DNA of 38,900 nt, taken from NCBI GenBank assembly GCA_900555615.1, contig USMB01000012.1, forward strand, positions 1-38,900, in the 5' to 3' direction. The notes under the pieces are model-generated. The model searched no databases. It saw nothing but the letters and a program-made list of their open reading frames with translations, and had not been told where the DNA came from. This DNA comes from an uncultured Clostridium sp. (GTDB lineage: Bacteria > Bacillota > Clostridia > TANB77 > CAG-508). A program made the translations under genes and the position numbers. This document shows positions 15,755 through 23,042 of this stretch, one piece after another (position 1 is the stretch's first letter; each line of letters opens with the position of its first letter).

Positions 15755-16504
15755 ATGTATATTAATGATACTCATATAGGATTTTATGTAGTCGCTGCTA
15801 TAGTAGGATTACTGGTAGGACAGTTTGTTGATTGGGTAAATAAAAGATTGCCAGAAAACAAAAAAATATTAACAACAGATTTATTTAGAGAATATAAAAT
15901 TGATTTTAGACCAAATTATATATTAATGCTTGTAACATCAGCTATATATGTTGTATTAGTTTATTATTTTGGTGTAAAAAGTTCAATTATTGAAAATTTA
16001 GAATTGATAAAAAATTTACTGTTAGTTCCAATGCTTTTATCAGTATTTGTAATTGACTACAAAAAACAAATAATACCTAATAGATTAAATTTGACTATGT
16101 TTGAAGTTGGGCTTGTAATAGCATTTCTATATGGATTTTCAAATGTAGCAATTACAATAGATATGTTATTTGGAATGTTAATTGGTGGAGGAATTTTCTT
16201 AATAATTACATTGATTGGAAGATTAATATATGGAAAAGAAGCAATGGGCTTTGGTGATGTAAAGTTCATGGCTGCACTAGGTTTATATTTCGGATTTGTA
16301 AATACAGCTTTAATATCTTTAACATCATTTTTATTAGGAGCTATAATAGGAATAATGTTAATTGTATTTAAAGTGAAAAAATCAAATGAATATATGCCTT
16401 TTGGACCATTTATAGTTATGGCAGCACTTATCTGCATATTTGTTCCATCAGAAATATTGCTAAATGTATTAAAAACAATATTTACATTAGGTATATCAAA
16501 GTAG
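15755..16504 (+). CDS. type IV prepilin peptidase, A24 family
   Basis: 249 residues with about seven membrane segments. Both catalytic Asp motifs of A24 aspartic peptidases are present: VIDYKKQIIPN (about 106-116) and GFGDVKFMAALG (about 167-178, the GxGD motif). The N-terminus keeps a short remnant of the PilD leader helix (GLLVGQFVDWVNKRLPENK) but lacks the Cys-rich methyltransferase domain, as in TadV/ComC-like short forms. It cleaves type IV prepilin or pseudopilin leaders at the inner membrane face. No pilin gene is in the window. No other start is available in frame after the TGA at 15728, so the start at 15755 is firm despite its distant SD. Confidence 0.88.
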   Translation: MYINDTHIGFYVVAAIVGLLVGQFVDWVNKRLPENKKILTTDLFREYKIDFRPNYILMLVTSAIYVVLVYYFGVKSSIIENLELIKNLLLVPMLLSVFVIDYKKQIIPNRLNLTMFEVGLVIAFLYGFSNVAITIDMLFGMLIGGGIFLIITLIGRLIYGKEAMGFGDVKFMAALGLYFGFVNTALISLTSFLLGAIIGIMLIVFKVKKSNEYMPFGPFIVMAALICIFVPSEILLNVLKTIFTLGISK

Positions 16505-16516
16505 GGGGAAAAAGAA

Positions 16517-17578
16517 ATGAACCAAAAAATGCAATGGCTTAGAAACCAACTGCTAAGTTTAAATTTACAAGGAATGATAGTTTCAAATCCTGTAAATATT
16601 AGATATTTAACTAATATTCAGGCAGAAGGAATATTGCTTGTAACAAGAAAAGAAAATCTTTTTATTACAGATTCAAGATATATAGAAGATGTGCACAATA
16701 CATTAACATTGTTTGATGAGATTGTTGTTTATGATGCAAGAGGATTAACTAAAGAAGATTATGAGAACTTCTTTATGTTTTGCGAAAATGTAGGGTTTGA
16801 AGAAAATTACATTACATATGCTAAATATAAAGAATATATGCATCGCTATAAAGTCAATTGTCTTGTAGAAACAGAAAACATGATAGAAAAACAAAGAATG
16901 ATAAAAGATGAAGAAGAAATTGAGAATGTAAAAGAAGCTTGCAGAATTACTGATGAATGTTTTAATCATATAGTTGATTATATCAGACCAGGAATGACAG
17001 AAAAGCAAATTGCAAGAGAAATAGATTATTTTTATTATAAACATTCAGAAGGATTATCATTTGATACAATAGTTGCATCAGGAGAAAATTCATCTAAGCC
17101 ACATGCAATTCCATCAGATAGAAAAATTCAGAAAAATGATATTATCACAATAGATATGGGATGTAAAATTAAAGGATATTGTTCAGATATGACTAGAACA
17201 ATCTTTGTTGGAGACGTTCCAGAAGAAATGAAAAAGGTCTATGAGTTGGTATTAAAAAATCAAGAACAAGTATTACAAGATATGAGAGATGGAGCTAATA
17301 CAAAACAAATTTCAAAAATGGTAGATAATGATTTTAGACTACACAATTTTGATTTAATACACGCATTAGGACATGGAGTTGGTCTTGATATACACGAAGG
17401 CCCAGTATTAAGCATAAATTCTGAACATACATTAAAAGAAAAGATGATAGTTACAGATGAACCAGGAATATACATTCCAGGACAATTTGGGGTTAGAATA
17501 GAGGATACAGTGCAAATCTTTAAAGGAAGTTGTGAACCACTTACTAAATCGCCAAAAAAAATAATCGTAATCAAATAA
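16517..17578 (+). CDS. pepP: M24-family aminopeptidase P / Xaa-Pro dipeptidase
   Basis: 353 residues. The N-terminal creatinase-like domain (about 1-125) has VSNPVNIRYLTNI and FITDSRYIED. The C-terminal pita-bread domain has the five dimetal ligands in ITIDMGCKIKGYCSDMTRT (two Asp), HALGHGVGLDIHEGP (His), VTDEPGIYIPG (Glu) and GVRIEDTV (Glu). It removes N-terminal residues preceding proline in the cytoplasm. The gene directly precedes efp, the usual clostridial order, with a separate efp promoter. The distinction between aminopeptidase P and prolidase is not resolvable by eye. Confidence 0.9.
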   Translation: MNQKMQWLRNQLLSLNLQGMIVSNPVNIRYLTNIQAEGILLVTRKENLFITDSRYIEDVHNTLTLFDEIVVYDARGLTKEDYENFFMFCENVGFEENYITYAKYKEYMHRYKVNCLVETENMIEKQRMIKDEEEIENVKEACRITDECFNHIVDYIRPGMTEKQIAREIDYFYYKHSEGLSFDTIVASGENSSKPHAIPSDRKIQKNDIITIDMGCKIKGYCSDMTRTIFVGDVPEEMKKVYELVLKNQEQVLQDMRDGANTKQISKMVDNDFRLHNFDLIHALGHGVGLDIHEGPVLSINSEHTLKEKMIVTDEPGIYIPGQFGVRIEDTVQIFKGSCEPLTKSPKKIIVIK

Positions 17579-17593
17579 ATTACAATGAAAAGC

Positions 17594-17622
17594 TTGATTT
17601 TTGCACTAATATGGTGTAAAAT
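17594..17622 (+). promoter_or_regulatory. efp promoter
   Basis: TTGATT (17594-17599), 17-bp spacer, TAAAAT (17617-17622), about 45 bp before the efp start. Confidence 0.65.
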
Positions 17623-17668
17623 AAAATAGATTGAAAATTATGTAAAGAATTAGAAGGGAGAAATTGAC

Positions 17669-18235
17669 ATGGCAGGAGTATACATGGCAGGAGATTTTAG
17701 AAATGGAACAACATTTGAAATGGACGGAGGAGTTTTCAGAGTAGTTGAATTCCAACACGTAAAACCAGGAAAAGGAGCTGCATTTGTTAGAACAAAATTA
17801 AAAAATGTAATAACAGGAGCTGTTTTAGAAAAAACATTTAATCCATCAGACAAATATCCTGGAGCAGAAATAGAGAAAAAAGCAATGCAATATTTATATA
17901 ATGATGGTGATTTATATTATTTCATGGATAATGAAACATATGACCAAATGCCATTAAACAAAGCAGATTTAGGAGATTGCTTAAAATATTTAAAAGAAAA
18001 TATGGAAGTAACAATCCTATCATTTAAAGGAAAAGTATTTGCTGTTGAACCACCAATCTTTGTTGAATTAGAAGTAGTATATACAGAACCAGGATTTGCT
18101 GGAAACACAACAACAACATCAGGAAAACCTGCAAAATTGGAAACAGGTTTAGAATTACAAGTTCCTATGTTTGTAAATATAGGAGATGTATTAAGAATAG
18201 ATACACGTACATGCGAATACATGGAAAGAGTATAA
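17669..18235 (+). CDS. efp: translation elongation factor P
   Basis: 188 residues. KOW-like domain I contains MAGDFRNGTTFEMDGGVFRV and the tip loop VKPGKGAAFVRTKLKNV, whose Lys (in PGKG) reaches the peptidyl-transferase centre. Domains II and III follow, with ETYDQMPLNK and the conserved end GDVLRIDTRTCEYMERV. EF-P relieves ribosome stalling at polyproline stretches. The start at 17669 adds five residues (MAGVY) before the usual M-x-AGDFRNG start; AGGGAG supports 17669. It is followed by REP-like repeats and a Cys-rich microprotein gene. Confidence 0.97.
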   Translation: MAGVYMAGDFRNGTTFEMDGGVFRVVEFQHVKPGKGAAFVRTKLKNVITGAVLEKTFNPSDKYPGAEIEKKAMQYLYNDGDLYYFMDNETYDQMPLNKADLGDCLKYLKENMEVTILSFKGKVFAVEPPIFVELEVVYTEPGFAGNTTTTSGKPAKLETGLELQVPMFVNIGDVLRIDTRTCEYMERV

Positions 18236-18248
18236 TTGAAAATAATTT

Positions 18249-18329
18249 TTGGGGTTGGACCTTTTTCACTTTTGCGAATTTTAGGACCGACCCCAAATTT
18301 ACATTTGCGAATTTGGGGTCGGTCCTAAA
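18249..18329. repeat. REP-like cluster with a 20-bp perfect inverted repeat after efp
   Basis: The left arm (18280-18299, containing TAGGACCGACCCCAAATT) and right arm (18310-18329) are perfect inverted copies around a 10-nt loop TACATTTGCG. A degenerate third half-site, GGGGTTGGACC, starts at 18251. TTTGCGAA precedes two of the halves, as at the polA copy. It could fold as a strong RNA hairpin and also act as the efp terminator, but there is no T run. Confidence 0.85.
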
Positions 18330-18362
18330 TTGAGCAGAAATAAATTTTATAGGAGGAGAAAA

Positions 18363-18548
18363 ATGTCAGAAAAAGAATTACTTGAAAAAATAGAAAAATT
18401 AGAAAAAAGAGTTGCAGAACTTGAAAAAGATGTAGCTTATATGAAAGAAGATATGTATGAATTTGTAGAAGATGATTCTTATGCTGAAGAAGATGATGAA
18501 GCTTCTTGCGGTGGATGTTGTTCACATTGTTCTGGATGTGGAGAATAG
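18363..18548 (+). CDS. coiled-coil microprotein with a Cys-cluster tail
   Basis: 61 residues from ATG 18363, chosen for the AGGAGGAG SD just upstream; the longer frame from 18330 begins inside the repeat. Residues 4-35 form an ideal heptad coil (LLEKIEKLEKRVAELEKDVA), residues 36-47 are almost all acidic, and residues 48-61 are Cys-rich (SCGGCCSHCSGCGE; Cys 49, 52, 53, 56, 59). The pattern CxxCCxxCxxC suggests metal or Fe-S binding. Position after efp and the coil-acid-Cys layout faintly recall the CD1247-type proteins of clostridia, but this is unproven. It sits 9 bp before the YihY gene. Confidence 0.75.
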   Translation: MSEKELLEKIEKLEKRVAELEKDVAYMKEDMYEFVEDDSYAEEDDEASCGGCCSHCSGCGE

Positions 18549-18557
18549 AGGAGAAAT

Positions 18558-19379
18558 ATGAATAAAAAATTAATAAAAGAATTATCAGCTAATATGAGTA
18601 AAGATCACATTAGCGAAAGTTCAGCACAGTGTTCTTATTATACAATATTATCATTTATACCATTTATAATATTGTTAATAACAATGATACAATATACAGG
18701 GATAGCACCTCAAACACTTTTTGATGCTATCTCTAAGATTATTCCATCAAGTATGAGTGAAATGGTTTTAAGTATTGTACAAGAAGTGTATTCAAAATCT
18801 ATTGGAACTATTTCTGTATCAATTATATTTACTATTTGGGCTGCAGGAAAAGGATTGTATGCATTAACAAGTGGTTTACATGGAGTTTATGAAACAGGCA
18901 GTAAGAAAGGAACATCATATATCTATTTAAGAATAAAAGCATTGTTAGAAACTATAATGTTTATTTTTTTGATAGTTATAGGTTTAACATTATTGGTATT
19001 TGGTAATGGTGTAATAGAATTGATAAAAGAACATTTTAACGGATTAAAAAATTATAATATTATATCATCAATAATAACAGAAGTTAGCTTTATATTTGTA
19101 ACATTTATAGTATTCTTGTTACTATATAAATTCATGCCAAACCATAAGGTGACTTTTAGAAGCCAAATTTACGGAGCAATATTTGGTGCGATAGCTTTAA
19201 ACGTAATATCTTTTGTATTTTCAAGATACTTAACTATTTTTAAAGGCTTTTCAATCACATATGGAAGTTTAACAACATTGATGTTAATTATGATGTGGAC
19301 ATATTCATGTTTTTATACAGTATTTTTAGGAGCAGAATTAAATAAAGTAATAAATAAATCAAGAAATGAGGAATTATAA
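18558..19379 (+). CDS. YihY/BrkB-family inner membrane protein
   Basis: 273 residues with six membrane segments. Characteristic family text includes SAQCSYYTILSFIPFIILLI, the TIWAAGKGLYALTSGLHGVY block, AIFGAIALNVISFVFSRYL, and YGSLTTLMLIMMWTYSCFY near the C-terminus. The molecular function is unsettled; despite the old 'ribonuclease BN' label, these are membrane proteins. The stop overlaps the ATG of the next gene (TAATG), indicating translational coupling. Confidence 0.9.
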   Translation: MNKKLIKELSANMSKDHISESSAQCSYYTILSFIPFIILLITMIQYTGIAPQTLFDAISKIIPSSMSEMVLSIVQEVYSKSIGTISVSIIFTIWAAGKGLYALTSGLHGVYETGSKKGTSYIYLRIKALLETIMFIFLIVIGLTLLVFGNGVIELIKEHFNGLKNYNIISSIITEVSFIFVTFIVFLLLYKFMPNHKVTFRSQIYGAIFGAIALNVISFVFSRYLTIFKGFSITYGSLTTLMLIMMWTYSCFYTVFLGAELNKVINKSRNEEL

Positions 19380-20083
19380 TGAGTATAGAAGAAATAAAGA
19401 TATATATATTAGTTTTCTTTATATATGCAGTTGCAGGATGGATAATGGAATCAACATCAATTTCTATTAGAAATAAGAAGTTTGTAAACAGAGGATTTTT
19501 AATAGGTCCAGTATGTCCGATATATGGATATGGAGTAGTATTAGTAAGTATTTTATTAAAAAAATATCAAGATGATATGATTGTAACATTTTTTATGTCC
19601 ATAATAATTTGTGGAATCCTAGAATATCTTACAAGTTTCTTTATGGAGAAAATTTTTAATGCAAGATGGTGGGATTACAGCCAAAGAAAATTCAACATAA
19701 ATGGAAGAGTTTGCTTACAAAATTTAGTTTTATTTGGAATTGCAAGTTGTGTTATAGTTTATATTGTAAATCCATTTATTATTGGAAAATTAAGATTAAT
19801 ACCAAGTACTGTTCAAACAGTAATAATTTCAATACTTTTAGCTATTCATTTAGTAGATAATATTGTTTCATACAAGATTATTCTTAACTTGAAACAAGTT
19901 TCTAAAGAAGTTAAAGACAATACAATTGAAATATCAGAAAAAGTTAGAAAGATTATACACAATAAATCTATATTCCATAGAAGATTGGTAAATGCTTTCC
20001 CTAACATAAAAGAAAAAGTTAATTTTAAGAAATGGACTTTAAAAGAAAAATTAGAAGATATTAAAAATCAAATAAAAAAATAG
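19379..20083 (+). CDS. CmpB-like putative ABC transporter permease (PF06541-type membrane protein)
   Basis: 234 residues. About five membrane segments are followed by a charged C-terminal cytoplasmic region (about 175-234) with coil character. The conserved motifs of this family are present: YAVAGWIMESTSISIRNKKF, NRGFLIGPVCPIYGYGVV, and MEKIFNARWWDYSQRKFNIN with GRVCLQN. No ATP-binding partner is adjacent, so the transporter label is only the family name. The gene overlaps the stop of the YihY gene and is followed immediately by pseudogene remnants. Confidence 0.85.
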   Translation: MSIEEIKIYILVFFIYAVAGWIMESTSISIRNKKFVNRGFLIGPVCPIYGYGVVLVSILLKKYQDDMIVTFFMSIIICGILEYLTSFFMEKIFNARWWDYSQRKFNINGRVCLQNLVLFGIASCVIVYIVNPFIIGKLRLIPSTVQTVIISILLAIHLVDNIVSYKIILNLKQVSKEVKDNTIEISEKVRKIIHNKSIFHRRLVNAFPNIKEKVNFKKWTLKEKLEDIKNQIKK

Positions 20084-20084
20084 A

Positions 20085-20351
20085 AAATTCAACAAAACAT
20101 ATAATGCAGATGTTCAAATAAATACACTAGGTAAAGAAAATCCATTTATATTAAATTTAAGTATAGCAGGAATAAAAGCTGTAGAATTTAAAAAGAAGCT
20201 AGAAGAAAATGGTGTATGTGTTTCAATAAAATCAGAATGTACAGTAACTATCACTCCATCAAGAATAGTAATGTCAATGATACATGATAGAAAAAGAGCA
20301 TTGGCATCTTGGAGAATTAGTTTAAGCCATTTAGTAACAGAGGAAGAAATA
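20085..20351 (+). pseudogene. C-terminal remnant of a cysteine desulfurase (class V aminotransferase)
   Basis: The open frame directly after the CmpB stop, without a start codon, reads NPFILNLSIAGIKAVEFKKK, then LEENGVCVSIKSECTVTITP, then DRKRALASWRISLSHLVTEE. This is the small C-terminal domain of NifS/IscS-like desulfurases. The active-site loop ('S-x-C' in CVSIKSEC) remains, but the PLP-lysine domain, about 270 residues, is missing. It runs straight into TtcA-like sequence at EEIEKS, a motif plausible in both proteins, suggesting deletion at short homology. Confidence 0.75.
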
Positions 20352-20598
20352 GAAAAAAGTATAACAACAACTTATCGTAAAAAAATATGGAGCCAATTTA
20401 TAAAAGGAATAAAAGAATTTGAAATGGTACAAGAAGGAGACAAAATTGCTAAATATACCAATCACAATGTTTGAAAGTAATATTTTCGAAGCAGTAGAGA
20501 AGATAGATGACCATCCATGTTATGTATGTGCAAGAATGAGAAGAGGATATTTATATAGAAAAGCACAAGAATTAGGATGTAATAAAATAGCATTATGA
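20352..20598 (+). pseudogene. remnant of a TtcA-like (PP-loop) tRNA thiolation protein
   Basis: Reads TTTYRKKIWSQFIKGIKEFE, then MVQEGDKIA, where intact proteins continue into the ATP-binding SGGKDS loop. Here it changes to KYTNHNV and stops at 20474. In another frame the C-terminal zinc-site part reappears: NIFEAVEKIDDHPCYVCARM, RRGYLYRKAQELGCNKIAL, stopping at 20598, just before the expected GHH. The PP-loop core and C-terminus are therefore deleted. Fused to a desulfurase remnant, it looks like the collapse of an adjacent sulfur-transfer gene pair. Confidence 0.72.
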
Positions 20599-20607
20599 CA
20601 AAAAGAA

Positions 20608-20642
20608 AAAAACAGATAATTAGTTGATAATTATCTGTTTTT
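20608..20642 (+). terminator. 15-bp intrinsic terminator
   Basis: AAAAACAGATAATTA (20608-20622), loop GTTGA, TAATTATCTGTTTTT (20628-20642). It ends the transcript that once carried the desulfurase/TtcA genes. Confidence 0.85.
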
Positions 20643-20673
20643 ATGATATATATTAATAGAAGAAGGTGTTACT

Positions 20674-21390
20674 TTGGAAGATAAAATATCTATATTAAAA
20701 AGTTTAATTCAAAGTAGTGACAATATTGTTTTCTTTGGAGGAGCAGGAGTTTCAACAGAAAGTGGGATACCAGATTTTAGAAGCAAAGACGGATTATATA
20801 ATCAAAAATACAAGTATCCTCCAGAAGAAATATTAAGTCATTCTTTTTTTATGGAAAACACAGAAGAATTTTTTAAATTTTATAAAGAAAAATTGAATTC
20901 ATTAAAATATGAACCTAATATAACTCATTTTAAATTGGCTGAATTAGAGAAAAAAGGCAAGATAAAAGCAATAATAACTCAAAATATAGATGGATTACAC
21001 CAAAAGGCAGGTTCACAAAATGTTCTTGAACTACATGGAAGCGTATTAAGAAATTATTGCATGAAATGTGGAAAATTTTATAATGCTGAATGTGTATTTG
21101 GTAGCAAAGGAGTTCCTAGATGCACTTGCGGCGGAGTTATTAAGCCGGATGTAGTTTTATATGAAGAAGCATTGAATGACGAAATTTTAAACAAATCAAT
21201 ATCTGCAATTAGAAATGCAGATTTAATGATAGTAGCTGGAACATCACTAACAGTATATCCAGCAAGTGGGTTAATAAATTTTTATAATGGTTCAAAACTA
21301 ATAGTAATAAATAGAGAAAAAACTCAATATAATAGAAAAGGTAACTTAGTTATAAATGAAAGTTTAGGAAAAATATTTAAAGAAATATAA
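20674..21390 (+). CDS. cobB: sirtuin, NAD-dependent protein deacylase
   Basis: 238 residues, TTG start at 20674 preceded by AGAAGGTG. The Rossmann NAD motif GGAGVSTESGIPDFRSKDGL, the catalytic TQNIDGLHQKAGS and ELHGSVLRNYC, and the zinc knuckle (C-M-K-C and RCTCGGVIKPDVVLYEE) are all complete, as is VAGTSLTVYPASGLI near the end. It removes acyl groups from lysines, consuming NAD+ in the cytoplasm. The next gene, mntP, is 19 bp away with its own SD, so the pair is probably an operon. Confidence 0.95.
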   Translation: MEDKISILKSLIQSSDNIVFFGGAGVSTESGIPDFRSKDGLYNQKYKYPPEEILSHSFFMENTEEFFKFYKEKLNSLKYEPNITHFKLAELEKKGKIKAIITQNIDGLHQKAGSQNVLELHGSVLRNYCMKCGKFYNAECVFGSKGVPRCTCGGVIKPDVVLYEEALNDEILNKSISAIRNADLMIVAGTSLTVYPASGLINFYNGSKLIVINREKTQYNRKGNLVINESLGKIFKEI

Positions 21391-21409
21391 CAAGACAGGA
21401 GAAGAAAAA

Positions 21410-21976
21410 ATGGGAATTATAGAATTATTATTATTAAGTGTAGGATTAGGAATGGATGCCTTTGCAATATCAGTGTGCAAAGGTATTTCTATGAAAAAAA
21501 TGAATTGGAAAAAAGCAATCATAATAGGATTGTATTTTGGTGGTTTTCAGGCACTAATGCCAGTTATAGGATACTTTTTAGGCTCAGCATTTGAAAGTCT
21601 AATAACTAATATCGATCATTGGATTGCATTTATATTGTTAGGAATTATTGGCGGAAAAATGATAAAAGATTCTTTTGCAGATGAAAGTGATAATTGTAAT
21701 GATGATGTGAGCTTTAAGACAATGTTTGTTTTGGCAGTAGCTACAAGTATTGATGCATTGGCTATTGGAATTACTTTTGCATTTTTGAAGGTTAATTTGA
21801 TATTAGCTGTTGCTCTAATAGGTGTTATTACTTTTATTTTAGCTGTTATTGGTACTAAAATTGGAAATAGATTTGGAGATAAATATCAGAACAAAGCTGA
21901 ATTAGTTGGTGGAATTATATTGGTTTTACTTGGAATAAAAATATTGTTAGAGCACTTGAATATTATTAAATTTTAG
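21410..21976 (+). CDS. mntP: MntP-type manganese efflux pump
   Basis: 188 residues and six membrane segments in two repeats. The signature motifs are GLGMDAFAISVCKGISMKK at about residue 13 and SIDALAIGITFAF in the second half, each with the conserved acidic residue of the transport path; IGGKMIKDSF lies between. MntP exports Mn2+ and protects from manganese excess. In many bacteria it is preceded by a yybP-ykoY Mn2+ riboswitch, but only 19 bp separate it from the sirtuin gene here, so no riboswitch is present. Confidence 0.93.
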   Translation: MGIIELLLLSVGLGMDAFAISVCKGISMKKMNWKKAIIIGLYFGGFQALMPVIGYFLGSAFESLITNIDHWIAFILLGIIGGKMIKDSFADESDNCNDDVSFKTMFVLAVATSIDALAIGITFAFLKVNLILAVALIGVITFILAVIGTKIGNRFGDKYQNKAELVGGIILVLLGIKILLEHLNIIKF

Positions 21977-21998
21977 AACGAAAATTAGTGTAATTTGT

Positions 21999-22027
21999 TA
22001 GACAAAAATAAAACTGTATAGTATAAT
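21999..22027 (+). promoter_or_regulatory. promoter upstream of the serpin-like remnant
   Basis: TAGACA (21999-22004), 17-bp spacer, perfect TATAAT (22022-22027). It still looks functional although the gene is broken. Confidence 0.65.
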
Positions 22028-22095
22028 AACAAATATAGGAAATATATAACTAATTTGAATTTTTGCCAAATAATTAATGAAAGGAATTATAAAAT

Positions 22096-23015
22096 ATGAG
22101 TAAAAAAAGTTGGTTAATAATATTATCATTAATAATTATTCTAATAGTAATGTTTGTAGCACTATATTTTTATGAAATAGACAAAATAAGAAGTGAGACA
22201 GAAGGAAAACGTAGTTCATCAGTGATATCAAATTTTAATGTAGTACCATCATTAGAAGATGAAATTACAGAAAATACAACATGGTGTGGAACATTTAATT
22301 TAATATGGAATGACTTAAAAAATGACTTAGTAAAGCAAGATATTGTATTTGAAAATCAACCTAAAATAGTAAATAATCTAAACAAAGGAACATTTAATAC
22401 ATCATATTTATCAGATAAAAGTTATTACAAAGTATATGGAACTCCATCAATTGAATTAAAGCAAAGAATAGAAAATGCTATAAAAGAAAAATTTAATGAA
22501 ACAAGTGATATATTAAATGACTTTAATTGGGAAAGCCGTGGGCCAAGAGACTATTTTTTATATGCAATGTTAAAGAAAGAGTTTGAGTTCCCAAAAGTAT
22601 TTACAAAATTAGATAAAGGAACATTTGGAGAGTATAAAAATGTAAGTTATTTTGGAATAAATAGTTCAACAGAAGAAGCTGTAAGAGACCAAATTAAGGT
22701 ATTGTATTATAATTCTAAGGAAGACTTTGCGGTAAAATTACTTACAAAATCTGAAGATGAAGTAATTATTTCAAAAGGAAATTCACAAAATACATTTGCA
22801 CAAATATATGGTGAAATACAAAATGCAAGTGAAAAATTAAGAGTGAAGCTGGAATGATGGCAAAAAATACAGCAATTCTTGCGCCAGGAGGACCAAGAGA
22901 ATTTATTGTTGATGATACATTTTGTATTTTCTTAAAAGAAAGAAATAAAGATTTACCATATTTTGCAGCAAAGATTTCAGATATTTCACAAGTTCAAAGC
23001 GATGTAAAAAAATAA
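22096..23015 (+). pseudogene. anchored serpin-like protein, split by deletion and frameshift
   Basis: The first frame (22096-22857, 253 residues) has a signal anchor (about 5-24) and an extracellular part with ENTTWCGTFNLIWNDLKNDL, NKGTFNTSYLSDKSYYKVYG and SSTEEAVRDQIKVLYYNSKE. It stops at 22857. An overlapping frame resumes KSEAGMMAKNTAILAPGGPR, then EFIVDDTFCIFLKERNKDLP and YFAAKISDISQ, to 23015. The latter has the layout of a serpin C-terminus ('F..D.PF.F.I......LF.G.I'). The total is much shorter than a serpin, so an internal segment seems deleted around 22835. If the first frame is still translated, a truncated surface protein would result. Confidence 0.6.
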
Positions 23016-23034
23016 ATGGATTTTTTTACATCGC
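22999..23034. terminator. bidirectional terminator between convergent genes
   Basis: GCGATGTAAAAAAA (22999-23012), 8-nt loop, TTTTTTTACATCGC (23021-23034): a perfect 14-bp stem with A and T flanks serving both the + strand gene and recJ. Confidence 0.9.
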
Positions 23035-23042
23035 CTAACTTT

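Noticed and set aside
15744..15779. Mini-ORF (MKIKCILMILI) overlapping the prepilin peptidase start
   Set aside because: No SD and only 11 codons; it falls on one arm of the hairpin and is better explained as chance.
21391..21409. Manganese (yybP-ykoY) riboswitch before mntP
   Set aside because: Only 19 bp separate mntP from the sirtuin gene, too short for the riboswitch.
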